A stretch of 64,000 bases of DNA, from positions 62,001-126,000 of the forward strand of contig DASVQI010000028.1 of NCBI GenBank assembly GCA_036389255.1, read 5' to 3'. The notes under the pieces were generated by a model, which saw nothing but the letters and a program-made list of their open reading frames with translations, made no database searches and was not told the DNA's origin. Position 1 is the stretch's first letter. Each line of letters opens with the position of its first letter. The stretch is from JACVRN01 sp036389255 (GTDB lineage Bacteria > Acidobacteriota > Blastocatellia > Pyrinomonadales > Pyrinomonadaceae). The position numbers and the translations under genes were made by a program. Positions 42,453 to 51,309 of the stretch are shown here, in pieces.

Positions 42453-43532
42453 TTAGAGTCTGCTGAGGACGCTGCCAACCTCCGCGAGCGGCTCTTCCAG
42501 CCTGAGCTTCACGTCCTGACCTTCGGCTGTGACGGTCACGTCCTTAATCCACTTCGGCGGGAAGGGAAAGCCGCGTATGACCGTCTGCGTTCTGTTCGCG
42601 GGCTCGGCCCTAAGCGTTCCGAGTTGCCCGTCGCTATTCTGTTGAGCGTTGCGCGAAAAATAGAAGCTCGCGAGCTGCTTCAGCGAAGTCAGCTTTTCCG
42701 CCAGAGCCTGCGCCTGCTCACCCGTCTCCGAGCGCAGCGTGACGGACAGTGTGCCGAGGCTTCCCGCCGCGTCCGCCGAGCCGTAGATTTGACGTATGGA
42801 GTTGAAGGGCGCTCCGGAATCATCGCCGCCCATGAATTTCTGCGCTGCCGAGGCCGGAACGTTCGCGGCAAAGCCTGCGACCGCCGAAGCGTTCAACGTC
42901 GCAAGCTCAACGAGCGAAGAATCCACGCGCGCGCCCTTGCCCGCCCGCACATCGAGTATGGCTTTGACGCCGCTCAAGTCTCCGAAGGCAATCGTGTTGG
43001 AGTCCACTGCGGCCATGCTGAACGCGCCAGCGCGGTCTTCCGCGTAGATGGTCGTTCCCTCGTACTGCTCTTCTTTCCACTTGAAGGTGCGCTTCTTCGC
43101 CTCGGCCTGAGCCTTGGCTTTCGCCAGCCCGCCCGTGATGGCATCGCTCGCGCTGAACTGGCCGCGCACCAGTCCCGTAACAAATTCGGAGCGCATTGTG
43201 CCGCCCTTAAGACGCACGCCTATGGCGATTGATTCTATGGCGCGAGCGTCCGTGCCCGTGTGCTCGCGGAACTTGTCAATCTCCTGATTGATGCGCGCAA
43301 GCGTAGTCGCGTCGTTGGTAAACGCTTGAGGCATGACTTCCGTGAGCGTGCGCCGCGCGTCTAGGAACGCCACGGCGTCAGAGGCCGGAAGCATCCCCAG
43401 CAGCGCTACGGCAGGAGAAGATGTGGTGAGAGGAGCAGCCGACGCGCCGCCCCTGTAGTTAAACGAAGCCGCGACCACAAGGCCCGTCATGAGCACGGCC
43501 ACGACTGCTGCATAAGCTTTTCTGCGCATCAT
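42453..43532 (-). CDS. Secreted protein, paralogue of the adjacent 352-residue protein
   Basis: A 359-residue protein with a signal peptide or anchor (~7-25). It aligns with the next gene's product over its whole length: LGMLPASDAVAFLDARRTL, then FTNDATTLARINQEIDKF, GTDARAIESIAIGVRLKG, and the later GFAANVPASAAQKFMGG. No enzymatic motif is seen. The pattern (MLP-SD-V-xxD-RR) suggests a bacterial family of substrate-binding or inhibitor-like proteins that I cannot name. It lies 61 bp after its paralogue on the same strand, so the pair arose by tandem duplication and is likely co-transcribed. Function is unknown. Confidence 0.7.
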   Translation of the reverse strand: MMRRKAYAAVVAVLMTGLVVAASFNYRGGASAAPLTTSSPAVALLGMLPASDAVAFLDARRTLTEVMPQAFTNDATTLARINQEIDKFREHTGTDARAIESIAIGVRLKGGTMRSEFVTGLVRGQFSASDAITGGLAKAKAQAEAKKRTFKWKEEQYEGTTIYAEDRAGAFSMAAVDSNTIAFGDLSGVKAILDVRAGKGARVDSSLVELATLNASAVAGFAANVPASAAQKFMGGDDSGAPFNSIRQIYGSADAAGSLGTLSVTLRSETGEQAQALAEKLTSLKQLASFYFSRNAQQNSDGQLGTLRAEPANRTQTVIRGFPFPPKWIKDVTVTAEGQDVKLRLEEPLAEVGSVLSRL

Positions 43533-43593
43533 TTGATTAAAGCACCTTTCAAAAAAGGAATCTATTCATTGATTCACAGGTGAATCAACCTCT

Positions 43594-44652
43594 TTATTCG
43601 GTTCCGCCGACCAGTGTGGCTAGGTCGCTCTGGGCCACCTCTAATCTAAGCTGAAGCTCGTTGCCCGCGGTTGATACCTTCAGGCTGTCGAGAGTGTTGC
43701 GCACGAGCTTGGCCTTGGCCTCGTTGCGCATGAACTGCGAGACGAGCGGAGAGATGAACTCCTTCGCGCCCGTGATTGTGTCGTTCAGGCTCTTTGCGGC
43801 CCCCGCGTTCTCCGTGCGCGCGACGGCCTGCATGTCAAAGCCTGTGCCCGTCATGCCTATCGCGCCGTAAAGCTGGCGTATTGAGGCTATGTTCTTTGAA
43901 ATCTCGTCGCTGTCGAGCCCTATGCCACCGAGGTCGCGTATGGTCGCTGCCGGGACGTTCGCGCCGAAGCCTATGAGGGCGTTCGGCGTGCGCGTGGCAA
44001 GCTGCACAAGCTCAGCGGCGACGCGTGCGCGGCCCGCGCTCGCGTCAATGGTTTCGCGCACGCGCGCTAACTGCCCTATGGCGAGAGTGTGCGAGTCCAT
44101 CACGCTGACGGCTATGTCCGTCAGCTTCATGTTGAAGAGCCCGAAGAGCTTCATCTGCTCATCCAGCGTGAAGATGTAAATGTTCCTGCCCGCGTACTTC
44201 TCCGTACGATACTTGTCTTTGGCGGCGAGGCGTCCGGCGGCGACAATGATGTCTGCGCGAAACGTGCCGCGCGCAATCGCCACCGTGTCCATGCGCGTGG
44301 CCTGACCCACCTGATTCAAGCGCGTGCCGATTGCCATTCTGTCAACGGAGCGCAGGTCTACGCCCGTTCGAGTCTTGAAGCGGTCTATGTCCGCGTTGAT
44401 TTGCGAAAGCTTCGCAGGGTCGCTGGAGAAGGCTCGCGGCAAAGCTTCATTCAAGACCCTTCGCACGTCTACTACCAGCACGCCGTCGGATGTGGGAAGC
44501 ATCGTCAAAGGGTCTTGCGCCGCAGGAGCGGAGGCCGCGCCGGTTGTTCTGGCCTGCGCGCGGGCTTCAGGCGCAGACGCTCCGGCAACCAGCGACAGTA
44601 AAACGATTGCAATAAACGAACTGAATATCCTCTTGTTCACGCTCTTTATCAT
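43594..44652 (-). CDS. Secreted protein, paralogue of the adjacent 359-residue protein
   Basis: A 352-residue protein. Start MIKSVNK at 44652 is supported by GGAAAGGT just upstream; an earlier in-frame start nine codons upstream is less likely. A signal peptide (~10-33) precedes the mature chain: LTMLPTSDGVLVVDVRRVL, SSDPAKLSQINADIDRF, GVDLRSVDRMAIGTRLN and IGFGANVPAATIRDLGG. Each of these has a counterpart in the neighbouring paralogue at the same spacing. No active-site motif is visible. It sits downstream of a secreted-protein gene and a thiolase gene on the minus strand. Confidence 0.7.
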   Translation of the reverse strand: MIKSVNKRIFSSFIAIVLLSLVAGASAPEARAQARTTGAASAPAAQDPLTMLPTSDGVLVVDVRRVLNEALPRAFSSDPAKLSQINADIDRFKTRTGVDLRSVDRMAIGTRLNQVGQATRMDTVAIARGTFRADIIVAAGRLAAKDKYRTEKYAGRNIYIFTLDEQMKLFGLFNMKLTDIAVSVMDSHTLAIGQLARVRETIDASAGRARVAAELVQLATRTPNALIGFGANVPAATIRDLGGIGLDSDEISKNIASIRQLYGAIGMTGTGFDMQAVARTENAGAAKSLNDTITGAKEFISPLVSQFMRNEAKAKLVRNTLDSLKVSTAGNELQLRLEVAQSDLATLVGGTE

Positions 44653-44754
44653 TACCTTTCCCCGAACGTTCTCAAACACTGGCGCTTGGCAGGCCCTTCC
44701 TGACGTGGCGCGTCCAGTTCGGATGCCGCGCGCGCGCCGCCGGGTTGGCCTCTC

Positions 44755-45585
44755 TCAGCGCTTTTTACCGCGCTCACGGCTCTCCTCGCTGTCCCCGCCG
44801 AGCAGTCCCGGCAGGTTCGAGAGCGTCTCTCTCTGAATCTCTTCCTGAGAAACCTTTCTGTAATCTTTGGGGAGAGCGAAGAGCGACGCGTCTGTCTCAA
44901 GCTTTATGTCCCTGTATTCCACCGTGTACTTTGATTCGCCCGCAGTCTCGCTCCTGCTCGTGCTCTCGGACTTGATTGGCATCCCCAGAGATTCGTCAAT
45001 CCAGATTATAGTCTCTACTGTTTCGCCCTGCTGAGCGCCTTGAGAAGTGACGCGATACTTGGTAGTCATGCGCCCCATCAACTCTTCCGTCCCCAGCTTT
45101 TCGTAGCGCGCAGCCGTGCGCGAAGCGTTGACCATCTTGTCGGCTGAAAAATCGGGCGGGACAGTCTGCGCCGCGCCCGATTGCGAGCCGCCCATCTCCG
45201 CGTACATCTTCTTCGCGGGATAGAGCGTGTAGCTGCCTTCGGGCAGCCTCAGAACCGTCAGCTTCACTCCCTGAAGAATCTCGTAATCCTCTCGCCTCTT
45301 GTCTCCGTCGCGCGCCATGAAGACGGACTGCGAAACCGCAGGCTCGCTCGCAGCGCCTTTATCCGTGGCCACAACGCCGGTGATAACTCGCGTCCATTGA
45401 TAACGCTCGGGCTCCTTTGTGGAAAAAGGCGGCGTCGTGCGGGCCTCTTCGCCCGCGCCCGCACCATTGGAATTCGCCGACGGTTCCACACCCGTCCGTC
45501 TACAAGACGCGCCAGCCGCCGAGATTGTTAACAATGCTGCCAGCCCAAAGCTGAACAACCTTAAGCCTTCTAGCTCACGCGTCAT
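44755..45585 (-). CDS. Secreted protein, possibly a lipoprotein, of unknown family
   Basis: A 276-residue protein. The start is MTRELEG at 45585, where GAGAGG lies 8 nt upstream. Residues ~10-28 are hydrophobic and end in AAGASC, a poor lipobox, so lipidation is uncertain. The mature part has alternating beta strands (VFMARDGDKRREDYEIL, VKLTVLRLPEGSYTLYPAKKMY, MTTKYRVTSQG, IIWIDESLGMPIKSES). This resembles outer-membrane-lipoprotein-sorting or DUF4412-like folds, but I do not assign it. It follows the thiolase gene by 22 bp and precedes the two paralogous secreted proteins. Confidence 0.65.
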   Translation of the reverse strand: MTRELEGLRLFSFGLAALLTISAAGASCRRTGVEPSANSNGAGAGEEARTTPPFSTKEPERYQWTRVITGVVATDKGAASEPAVSQSVFMARDGDKRREDYEILQGVKLTVLRLPEGSYTLYPAKKMYAEMGGSQSGAAQTVPPDFSADKMVNASRTAARYEKLGTEELMGRMTTKYRVTSQGAQQGETVETIIWIDESLGMPIKSESTSRSETAGESKYTVEYRDIKLETDASLFALPKDYRKVSQEEIQRETLSNLPGLLGGDSEESRERGKKR

Positions 45586-45607
45586 CCGGGAAGCCTCTCG
45601 ATTCCGA

Positions 45608-46789
45608 TTAATCACGCTCGACCAGAAGCGCTATGCCCATGCCGCCGCTTATGCAGAGCGTACTGAGGCCGCGACGCGCGCCTCTACGCTTCATCTCGTG
45701 CATGAGCGTGGTGGTGATGCGTACGCCCGTGCAGCCTATGGGATGGCCAAGCGCAATAGCTCCGCCGTTGACGTTAAGACGCTCCGGGTCGAGCTTCAAT
45801 TCACGGTCACAGGCTATGACCTGAGCCGCGAAGGCTTCGTTCAGCTCTATCAAATCAATCTCATCGAGCGAGAGCTTCTGCCGCGCCAGCAGGCTCCTGA
45901 CGGCTGGAACAGGCCCGATGCCCATGATTTCGGGCGCTACGCCTGAGATTTCATAATCAACGAGCCGGGCGTCGGGCTGCGCGCCGGACGATTTCAGAGA
46001 GTCTTCATTCATCACTATGAGAGCCGCCGCACCGTCCGTGATGCCGGAAGAGTTCCCGGCTGTGACAGTCCCATCCTTGCTGAAGACGGGCTGAAGTTTT
46101 TTGAGAGACTCAAGAGTCGTGCCCGCACGATAATGCTCGTCGCGCGCGAATCTGGTCGTCTCGCCTTTGCGCCCCTTCATCTCAATCGGGAGAAGCTCGT
46201 CATCCAGCCGACCAGAGTCAATGGCGCTCTCTGCGCGCTGCTGCGAGCGCAGGGCGAAAGCGTCCTGCTCGTCGCGCGAAATCTCGTATTGCCGCGCGAG
46301 GTTCTCGGCAGTCTCTCCCATCACCAGCCCCGACAACGGGTCGTTGAAGCCGTCGCGGTACATCCCGTCCACAAGCTCCATGTTGCCCATGCGCATGCCC
46401 CAGCGCGCACCCTCTGCGAAGTAAGGCACGCGCGACATGCTCTCTGTGCCGCCCGCCAGAACCGCGCTTGCGCGTCCGAGCCTGATGGCTTCAGCAGCCA
46501 TGATGATTGCCCTTAGCCCGGAGCCGCACGCCTGATTGACCGTGAGCGCAGGCACGGTTTCAGGCACGCCAGCGCGATACGTAATCTGCCGCGCAACGTT
46601 CGGCCCGCCTCCCGCCTGACGCGCACAGCCCCAGACCGAATCCTGAATCTCTGCGGGCGAAAGACGCGCCCGTTTTAAGCTCTCTCTGGCGACTTCAACG
46701 CCCATGTCTGCGGCGGTCAGGGATGAAAGCGAGCCTCCGAATCGCCCTATGGGCGTTCGCACGGAGCCCACCAGATAAATTTTCTCCAT
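45608..46789 (-). CDS. Acetyl-CoA acetyltransferase (thiolase)
   Basis: A 393-residue thiolase with the full catalytic set: Cys88 in NQACGSG (acyl acceptor), His349 in GHPIG and Cys379 in LCISGGMG. NGGAIALGHPIGCTG is typical of the degradative and biosynthetic acetoacetyl-CoA thiolases (AtoB/PhaA/ThlA). It condenses two acetyl-CoA or cleaves acetoacetyl-CoA. The length is normal. A partner reductase or transferase is not in the window, so direction is unresolved. It heads a minus-strand run with the secreted proteins; a functional link is not obvious. A divergent PD-(D/E)XK-like gene starts 59 bp away. Confidence 0.93.
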   Translation of the reverse strand: MEKIYLVGSVRTPIGRFGGSLSSLTAADMGVEVARESLKRARLSPAEIQDSVWGCARQAGGGPNVARQITYRAGVPETVPALTVNQACGSGLRAIIMAAEAIRLGRASAVLAGGTESMSRVPYFAEGARWGMRMGNMELVDGMYRDGFNDPLSGLVMGETAENLARQYEISRDEQDAFALRSQQRAESAIDSGRLDDELLPIEMKGRKGETTRFARDEHYRAGTTLESLKKLQPVFSKDGTVTAGNSSGITDGAAALIVMNEDSLKSSGAQPDARLVDYEISGVAPEIMGIGPVPAVRSLLARQKLSLDEIDLIELNEAFAAQVIACDRELKLDPERLNVNGGAIALGHPIGCTGVRITTTLMHEMKRRGARRGLSTLCISGGMGIALLVERD

Positions 46790-46848
46790 TGCTTCTAAGT
46801 CCTTAATAAGAAATACTTGTTTCGCCTCATCTCTTCGTTTGAATCAAA

Positions 46849-48417
46849 ATGTTAGCACACACCGCCGGAAACGAGACAGCCGCCAACGGAGCGCGTCTCA
46901 CGAAGATAACGGACGCGCTCTTAGCCGCAACGGAGATACGCGAGATTGTGGAAGCGCGCCCGGAATGGCTTTACGTGCGCGACGGGCGAAAGGCTGCCAG
47001 CCCGCGCCGCAGCGAGCTTGATTTTCGCGCAGAGCGCAACCGTCTTATCTTTTACTGCCTGAGCGATGAGGGCGCGGAAATCTGGCGGATAAGCGCGTGG
47101 GCCTTGAGTGACGGAAAGCTCTTGTTTGAAGCCCGTCGCGGGGCAGGACGCGAGCGAGCGTTGTTAGAGCTAATCCCGCGCATCTCCGCCCGCGCTCTTG
47201 CGGAAGAGGTGTCGGCCAACAGGCGCTCGCGCTGCGCTAGACTTGCCGAGCTTGCCTGCGCGCAACTGCCGGGAGCTACCATTGAGCGCGCTTCGTTGAG
47301 TCTAGGCGCTGGCTTCAACCAGCCCGGCCCCTTCGCTCGCATCCTGCTCAAACACAGCCGCGCGAGCATAGCCGTCACGGGCATCATGGCAGACGCTCAC
47401 GCCCGCCGCGTTGACGCTCTGCTCTCATCAACTCTCGTCTGGTTCCTGCGTCTGAGGGAGAAGAGCCGCTCGCCTCTCAACCTGAAGCTCTGGATAGCCG
47501 TTGAGAAGCCCTGCATCGAAGCCCTGCGGCAGCGCGCGGCTCTCCTGAGCCCAGACCTCATAAGAGCCATCAGCCTCTACGAGCTTGCACCGGACTCCGG
47601 CTCTTTGACGCCGGTCAATAAATACGAGCTGGAAGAGCTGTTCGATTCGCGCCCGCCGCGAATCAGCAGCTACAGGGCAGAGCCGGGCGAGACTGCCGCG
47701 CGCATCATTGCGCTTCTGCCGGAAGCCATAGACGCCGTGCGCGCGCGTCATGGCGACACGCTTCGCTTTCATGGTTTGCCCTTTGCGCGCGTGCGCCGCG
47801 TGCTAAATCAGGAGCGCGTCTGGTTCGGGCTTGATGCTTCAAAACGCAAGCTTCTTAACGACGACACGATGGAAGATTGGCAGAAACTCTTGAGCGAATT
47901 GATAGAGCATCGCCGGGCAGGGACAACCGCGCGCCATCATGCTCTCTACAGCCGAGCGCCCGAAGCGTGGCTCGAATCCATTCTCAGGCGGGACATCACG
48001 CGGCTAGACCCCGGGCTTCGCCTTGCGCCGCTTCACGCGCAGTTTCGCGCGGCGCAGACCAAGCTGGCGGGCTCGCGCCCGGTTGACCTGCTGGCGCTCA
48101 GGCGCGACGGGCGGCTGGCTGTGATTGAATTGAAGGTTTCGGAAGACCGGGAGCACGTGCTGCAAGGCGCGGATTACTGGCGGCGCGTCGAAACCTACAG
48201 GCGACGGGGAGCGATTACACGCTCGCGTCTCTTTGACGACGCGGAGATTTCCGATGAGCCGCCACTGGTCTACTTGGTCGCGCCCGCGCTCAGCTTTCAC
48301 AGCTCTTTCCGCAATCTGGCCGGGGCGCTACGCACAGAGATAGAGCTATACCGCTTTGACCTCAACGAAGACTGGCGAGCGGGCGTCCGCGTCATAAGGC
48401 GCGAGCGGGTCAATTAA
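46849..48417 (+). CDS. Uncharacterised protein with C-terminal PD-(D/E)XK nuclease-like domain
   Basis: A 522-residue soluble protein. The C-terminal part holds RPVDLLALRRDGRLAVIELK: Asp413, Glu427 and Lys429 in the D-x13-ExK arrangement, then Gln439 in VLQGADYWRRV, matching motif IV. This resembles the C-terminal domain of NucS/EndoMS and of several restriction-type nucleases. The N-terminal ~400 residues are Arg/Ala/Leu-rich with a mixed alpha/beta pattern that I do not recognise, including RHGDTLRFHGLPFARV near 305-320. It has no methyltransferase or helicase partner. It is convergent with the ankyrin-HTH gene (12 bp apart). Nuclease activity is inferred from motifs only. Confidence 0.75.
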   Translation: MLAHTAGNETAANGARLTKITDALLAATEIREIVEARPEWLYVRDGRKAASPRRSELDFRAERNRLIFYCLSDEGAEIWRISAWALSDGKLLFEARRGAGRERALLELIPRISARALAEEVSANRRSRCARLAELACAQLPGATIERASLSLGAGFNQPGPFARILLKHSRASIAVTGIMADAHARRVDALLSSTLVWFLRLREKSRSPLNLKLWIAVEKPCIEALRQRAALLSPDLIRAISLYELAPDSGSLTPVNKYELEELFDSRPPRISSYRAEPGETAARIIALLPEAIDAVRARHGDTLRFHGLPFARVRRVLNQERVWFGLDASKRKLLNDDTMEDWQKLLSELIEHRRAGTTARHHALYSRAPEAWLESILRRDITRLDPGLRLAPLHAQFRAAQTKLAGSRPVDLLALRRDGRLAVIELKVSEDREHVLQGADYWRRVETYRRRGAITRSRLFDDAEISDEPPLVYLVAPALSFHSSFRNLAGALRTEIELYRFDLNEDWRAGVRVIRRERVN

Positions 48418-48429
48418 ATAGAGATTCGT

Positions 48430-49719
48430 TTAGAGGGCGCGGACGTAGATGTCCAAGTCTGCGCGCTTGATGCGCCAGCCGCGACCAATAATCTTTGCCT
48501 TTAGCCTGCCGCCGCGAATCGCTTCTCTGAGATGCCCGCGAGAGAGATTCGAGAGAATGGCGGCCTCGGGCAGCGTCAGCATCAGCTTTTGAGCTAGTGC
48601 AGAGACGGCGGCTTCTTCCGTAGATTGTCTTAATTGTAGAAGCGACTGAAGCGCGGCTATCAGTCGCTCTCCGATTTCAGGCAGTTGCGCCGGAACGATT
48701 GCCTCCGATTGCGCTGAAACGAGTGCTTCCGTCTCCGATTGCTGCTGAACGAGCGACTTTGTTTCGGGCCACTGCTCGGGGAGCAGTCCGTCCAGCTCCT
48801 TCTTTAGCCTTTCAAGCTCGCCCTCGTTGAAAAAGTCGTCAACGCTCGCGTTGGAGAGAGCCGCTCCCTCTTTGTCGGGAAATATGGATTTGGCAGAGCC
48901 GCTTCCCGCGCCATTCTTTCTGAGCAAGTCCACTATCTCGTCGTAGCCTCTGCGGCGCGCAATATCAAGGACGGTTTCTCCCGCGTGGTCTTCTAAGTTC
49001 ACGTCCGCGCCTTCACCCAAGAGGATGCGCAAGCTGTCGCGGTTGTTCTCATTGGCCGCTTGCATCAGCGCGGTCTTGCCCTCTTTGTCTCTGGCGTTGA
49101 TGTTCGCGCCCGCGCTCAGAAGGATTCGCACCGTCTCGGCATCGCTCATGGAGACGGCGAACATAAGCGCCGTCCAGCCCTTCCGGTTGCGCGCGTTACT
49201 GTCCGCGCCGTTCTTGAGCAGGGCCTCCACCATTTGAGTGTGCCCCTTTATCGTGGCCAGCATGAGAGGCGTCCATTCGTCACTGGAGCGCGCGTTCACG
49301 TCCGCGCCCGCGTCAATCAGTGATTTCAGCGCGGCAAAGTCGCTTTCGTCCACGGCACGATGCAGGCTCAGGCGCGGAGCCGACTGGCCCTTCAACGCAG
49401 CGCCGGGTTCCGACTGCCCCGGAGCGGCTGAAAACTTTCTCAGCATGGAGACGATTCGCTCGAAGCCTCTGGACTCTGCGGCCTGTATGGCCGTCAGGCC
49501 GTTATTGTCGGTGGCGTTGGCGTCAGCGCCGCGCTCAAGCAGTAGCTGCACTACGTAGGTGTGGCCGCGATTAGCCGCAATCATCAGGGCCGTGCGCCCG
49601 GAAGCATCCTTTTCGTTTATGTCCGCGCCCTCTTCAATCAGGGACTGCACCTGAGCCGTGTTGCCTTCGTAGGCGGCTTCTATCAGGGGCATGACGGCGG
49701 TGGTCGTGATGGTATCCAT
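48430..49719 (-). CDS. Ankyrin-repeat protein fused to an excisionase-type helix-turn-helix
   Basis: A 429-residue protein. Two blocks of ankyrin repeats lie at ~8-100 and ~120-275. They are full ANK units such as DASGRTALMIAANRGHTYVV and NGADSNARNRKGWTALMFAV. A linker rich in Gln/Glu/Ser follows. The C-terminal ~52 residues (LTLPEAAILSNLSRGHLREA then AKIIGRGWRIKRADLDIYV) fit the MerR/excisionase-like winged helix that binds DNA. The ATG at 49719 follows GGAGAG at ~10 nt; an earlier TTG in frame is less likely. The protein should be cytosolic and combine protein binding with DNA binding. The pairing is unusual. Confidence 0.82.
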   Translation of the reverse strand: MDTITTTAVMPLIEAAYEGNTAQVQSLIEEGADINEKDASGRTALMIAANRGHTYVVQLLLERGADANATDNNGLTAIQAAESRGFERIVSMLRKFSAAPGQSEPGAALKGQSAPRLSLHRAVDESDFAALKSLIDAGADVNARSSDEWTPLMLATIKGHTQMVEALLKNGADSNARNRKGWTALMFAVSMSDAETVRILLSAGANINARDKEGKTALMQAANENNRDSLRILLGEGADVNLEDHAGETVLDIARRRGYDEIVDLLRKNGAGSGSAKSIFPDKEGAALSNASVDDFFNEGELERLKKELDGLLPEQWPETKSLVQQQSETEALVSAQSEAIVPAQLPEIGERLIAALQSLLQLRQSTEEAAVSALAQKLMLTLPEAAILSNLSRGHLREAIRGGRLKAKIIGRGWRIKRADLDIYVRAL

Positions 49720-49804
49720 GCTGGTTAATCTCTCCAATCAAGTGTGAGCGCTCCCGTAGCCGCAGGCGTACGGCTAACGGGCGAATTTAACGATTCCGCA
49801 CGGT

Positions 49805-50971
49805 TTAGTCGCTGATGTTCTTTGCCGGTGGACGCCGCGATTCCGCGCCTGAGACGATGCGCGTGCGTTCCATCTCTTCTTTGGCCTGGTCTGAAGCAGA
49901 GTGTATGCCTGCGACTCTCAGGCGGAACTCGTCCGGGTTGCTGGCGCCGCGCAGTGCCTCTTCCATGGAGATAAGCCCGGACTGGTATAGATGAAAGAAG
50001 GACTGGTCGAAGGTCTGCATGCCGTACTGCGAAGTGCCTGCGGCTATGGCGTCTCGCATCTGCGAGGTCTTCTCTTCGTTGACTATGCAGTCTCGTATGA
50101 AGCCGGTGGAGCGCATTATCTCTACGGCAGGGACGCGCCCGCCCCCGCGCGCCGAGCGAACAAGCCGCATGGAGATGACGGCCTTAAGGATTCCGGCCAA
50201 CTGTATGCGAACGCTCTTCTGCTGGTGCGGCGGGAACGAAGAGACTATACGCATGATGGTTTCCGTAGCATCCAGCGTGTGCAGGGTTGAAAGCACCAGA
50301 TGGCCCGTCTCGGCTGCGGTCAGAGCGGTTTCAATCGTCTCGTGGTCGCGCATCTCGCCTACCAGAATCACGTCCGGGTCTTGGCGAAGCGCGCCGCGCA
50401 GGGCTTCAGCAAACGAGCGCGTGTCAACGTCCACCTCTCGCTGCGTGACGAAGGACTTCTTGTCCTTGTGCAGAAACTCTATGGGGTCTTCAATGGTGAC
50501 TATGTGGCCGCTACGCGTGGAGTTGATGCGGTCTATGATGGCGGCCAGAGTGGTTGACTTGCCAGAGCCGGTTGTTCCCGTCACCAGAATCAGCCCGCGC
50601 TGCTCTTCGGCCACCTTTTCTATGACGGGCGGCAGGCTAAGCTCCGTGATGCTGCGCGTGCGGTCTGGGATGACGCGTATGACTATGCCTACGGTTCCGC
50701 GCTGCTGAAAGATGTTGGCGCGAAAGCGTCCGAGGCCGGATACGCCGTAGCCTATGTCTACCTCCGAAACCTCCTTGAAGCGCTGCTTCTGCCGGTTGGA
50801 CATCATGGAAAAGGCCATATCCAGAGTGTCTTCCTGCGTCAGGCGGGGACAGTCCACGACGGGGCGCAGCTCGCCGCCGACGCGCATGAAGGGGAATGTA
50901 CCGGCCTTTATGTGAAGGTCGGATGCGCCGAACCCTGCGGCAGCTTTCAGCAACTCGTCAACTTTGGACAT
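49805..50971 (-). CDS. pilT: PilT-type twitching motility ATPase
   Basis: A 388-residue secretion ATPase of the PilT family. It starts with MSKVDELLKAAAGFGASDLHIK (two parts), the family N-terminus. Walker A is GTTGSGKST (132-140). The Asp box is TIEDPIEFLHKDKKS, Walker B is ILVGEMRDHET, and the His box is STLHTLDATETIMRI. PilT retracts type IV pili by depolymerising pilin. No pilus genes are nearby. A longer frame upstream adds 48 residues that look like translated leader, so MSKVDE is the start. The last ~45 residues are charged and disordered. Confidence 0.93.
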   Translation of the reverse strand: MSKVDELLKAAAGFGASDLHIKAGTFPFMRVGGELRPVVDCPRLTQEDTLDMAFSMMSNRQKQRFKEVSEVDIGYGVSGLGRFRANIFQQRGTVGIVIRVIPDRTRSITELSLPPVIEKVAEEQRGLILVTGTTGSGKSTTLAAIIDRINSTRSGHIVTIEDPIEFLHKDKKSFVTQREVDVDTRSFAEALRGALRQDPDVILVGEMRDHETIETALTAAETGHLVLSTLHTLDATETIMRIVSSFPPHQQKSVRIQLAGILKAVISMRLVRSARGGGRVPAVEIMRSTGFIRDCIVNEEKTSQMRDAIAAGTSQYGMQTFDQSFFHLYQSGLISMEEALRGASNPDEFRLRVAGIHSASDQAKEEMERTRIVSGAESRRPPAKNISD

Positions 50972-51245
50972 AGCAGAGAACTCTTGTGAAAGATTTGAAG
51001 CCACTCCGGCGGCTGAAAATATGAAAATGCGTGAAGGCTTGCGGCCTCTTATAAGGAGATTGAATGCGGCGGGAAGCACGGCCCGGGAAACTGTAGAGCC
51101 GGGCACCGCGCTCAACTCTCATAATAGTCTGTAAGCTAAAGAAAGGTCAACGATTAAATAATGTTGGCCACGTCAAACGGAGCAGGAATGAGGTGAAATT
51201 GCTGTAGATGAAGACCTTAAGATATGGTCTGCTGTGGTGATAAAG

Positions 51246-51281
51246 AAAGACCGCATCGGGAATCAGTCCGATACGGTCTTT
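51246..51281 (-). terminator. Intrinsic terminator of ilvE
   Basis: aaagaccgcatcggg pairs with ccgatacggtcttt (one mismatch). On the minus strand CTTTATC follows. It lies 29 bp after the ilvE stop codon. Confidence 0.75.
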
Positions 51282-51309
51282 CCGGTACTCGATTTCAGCT
51301 TTTTGCGTC

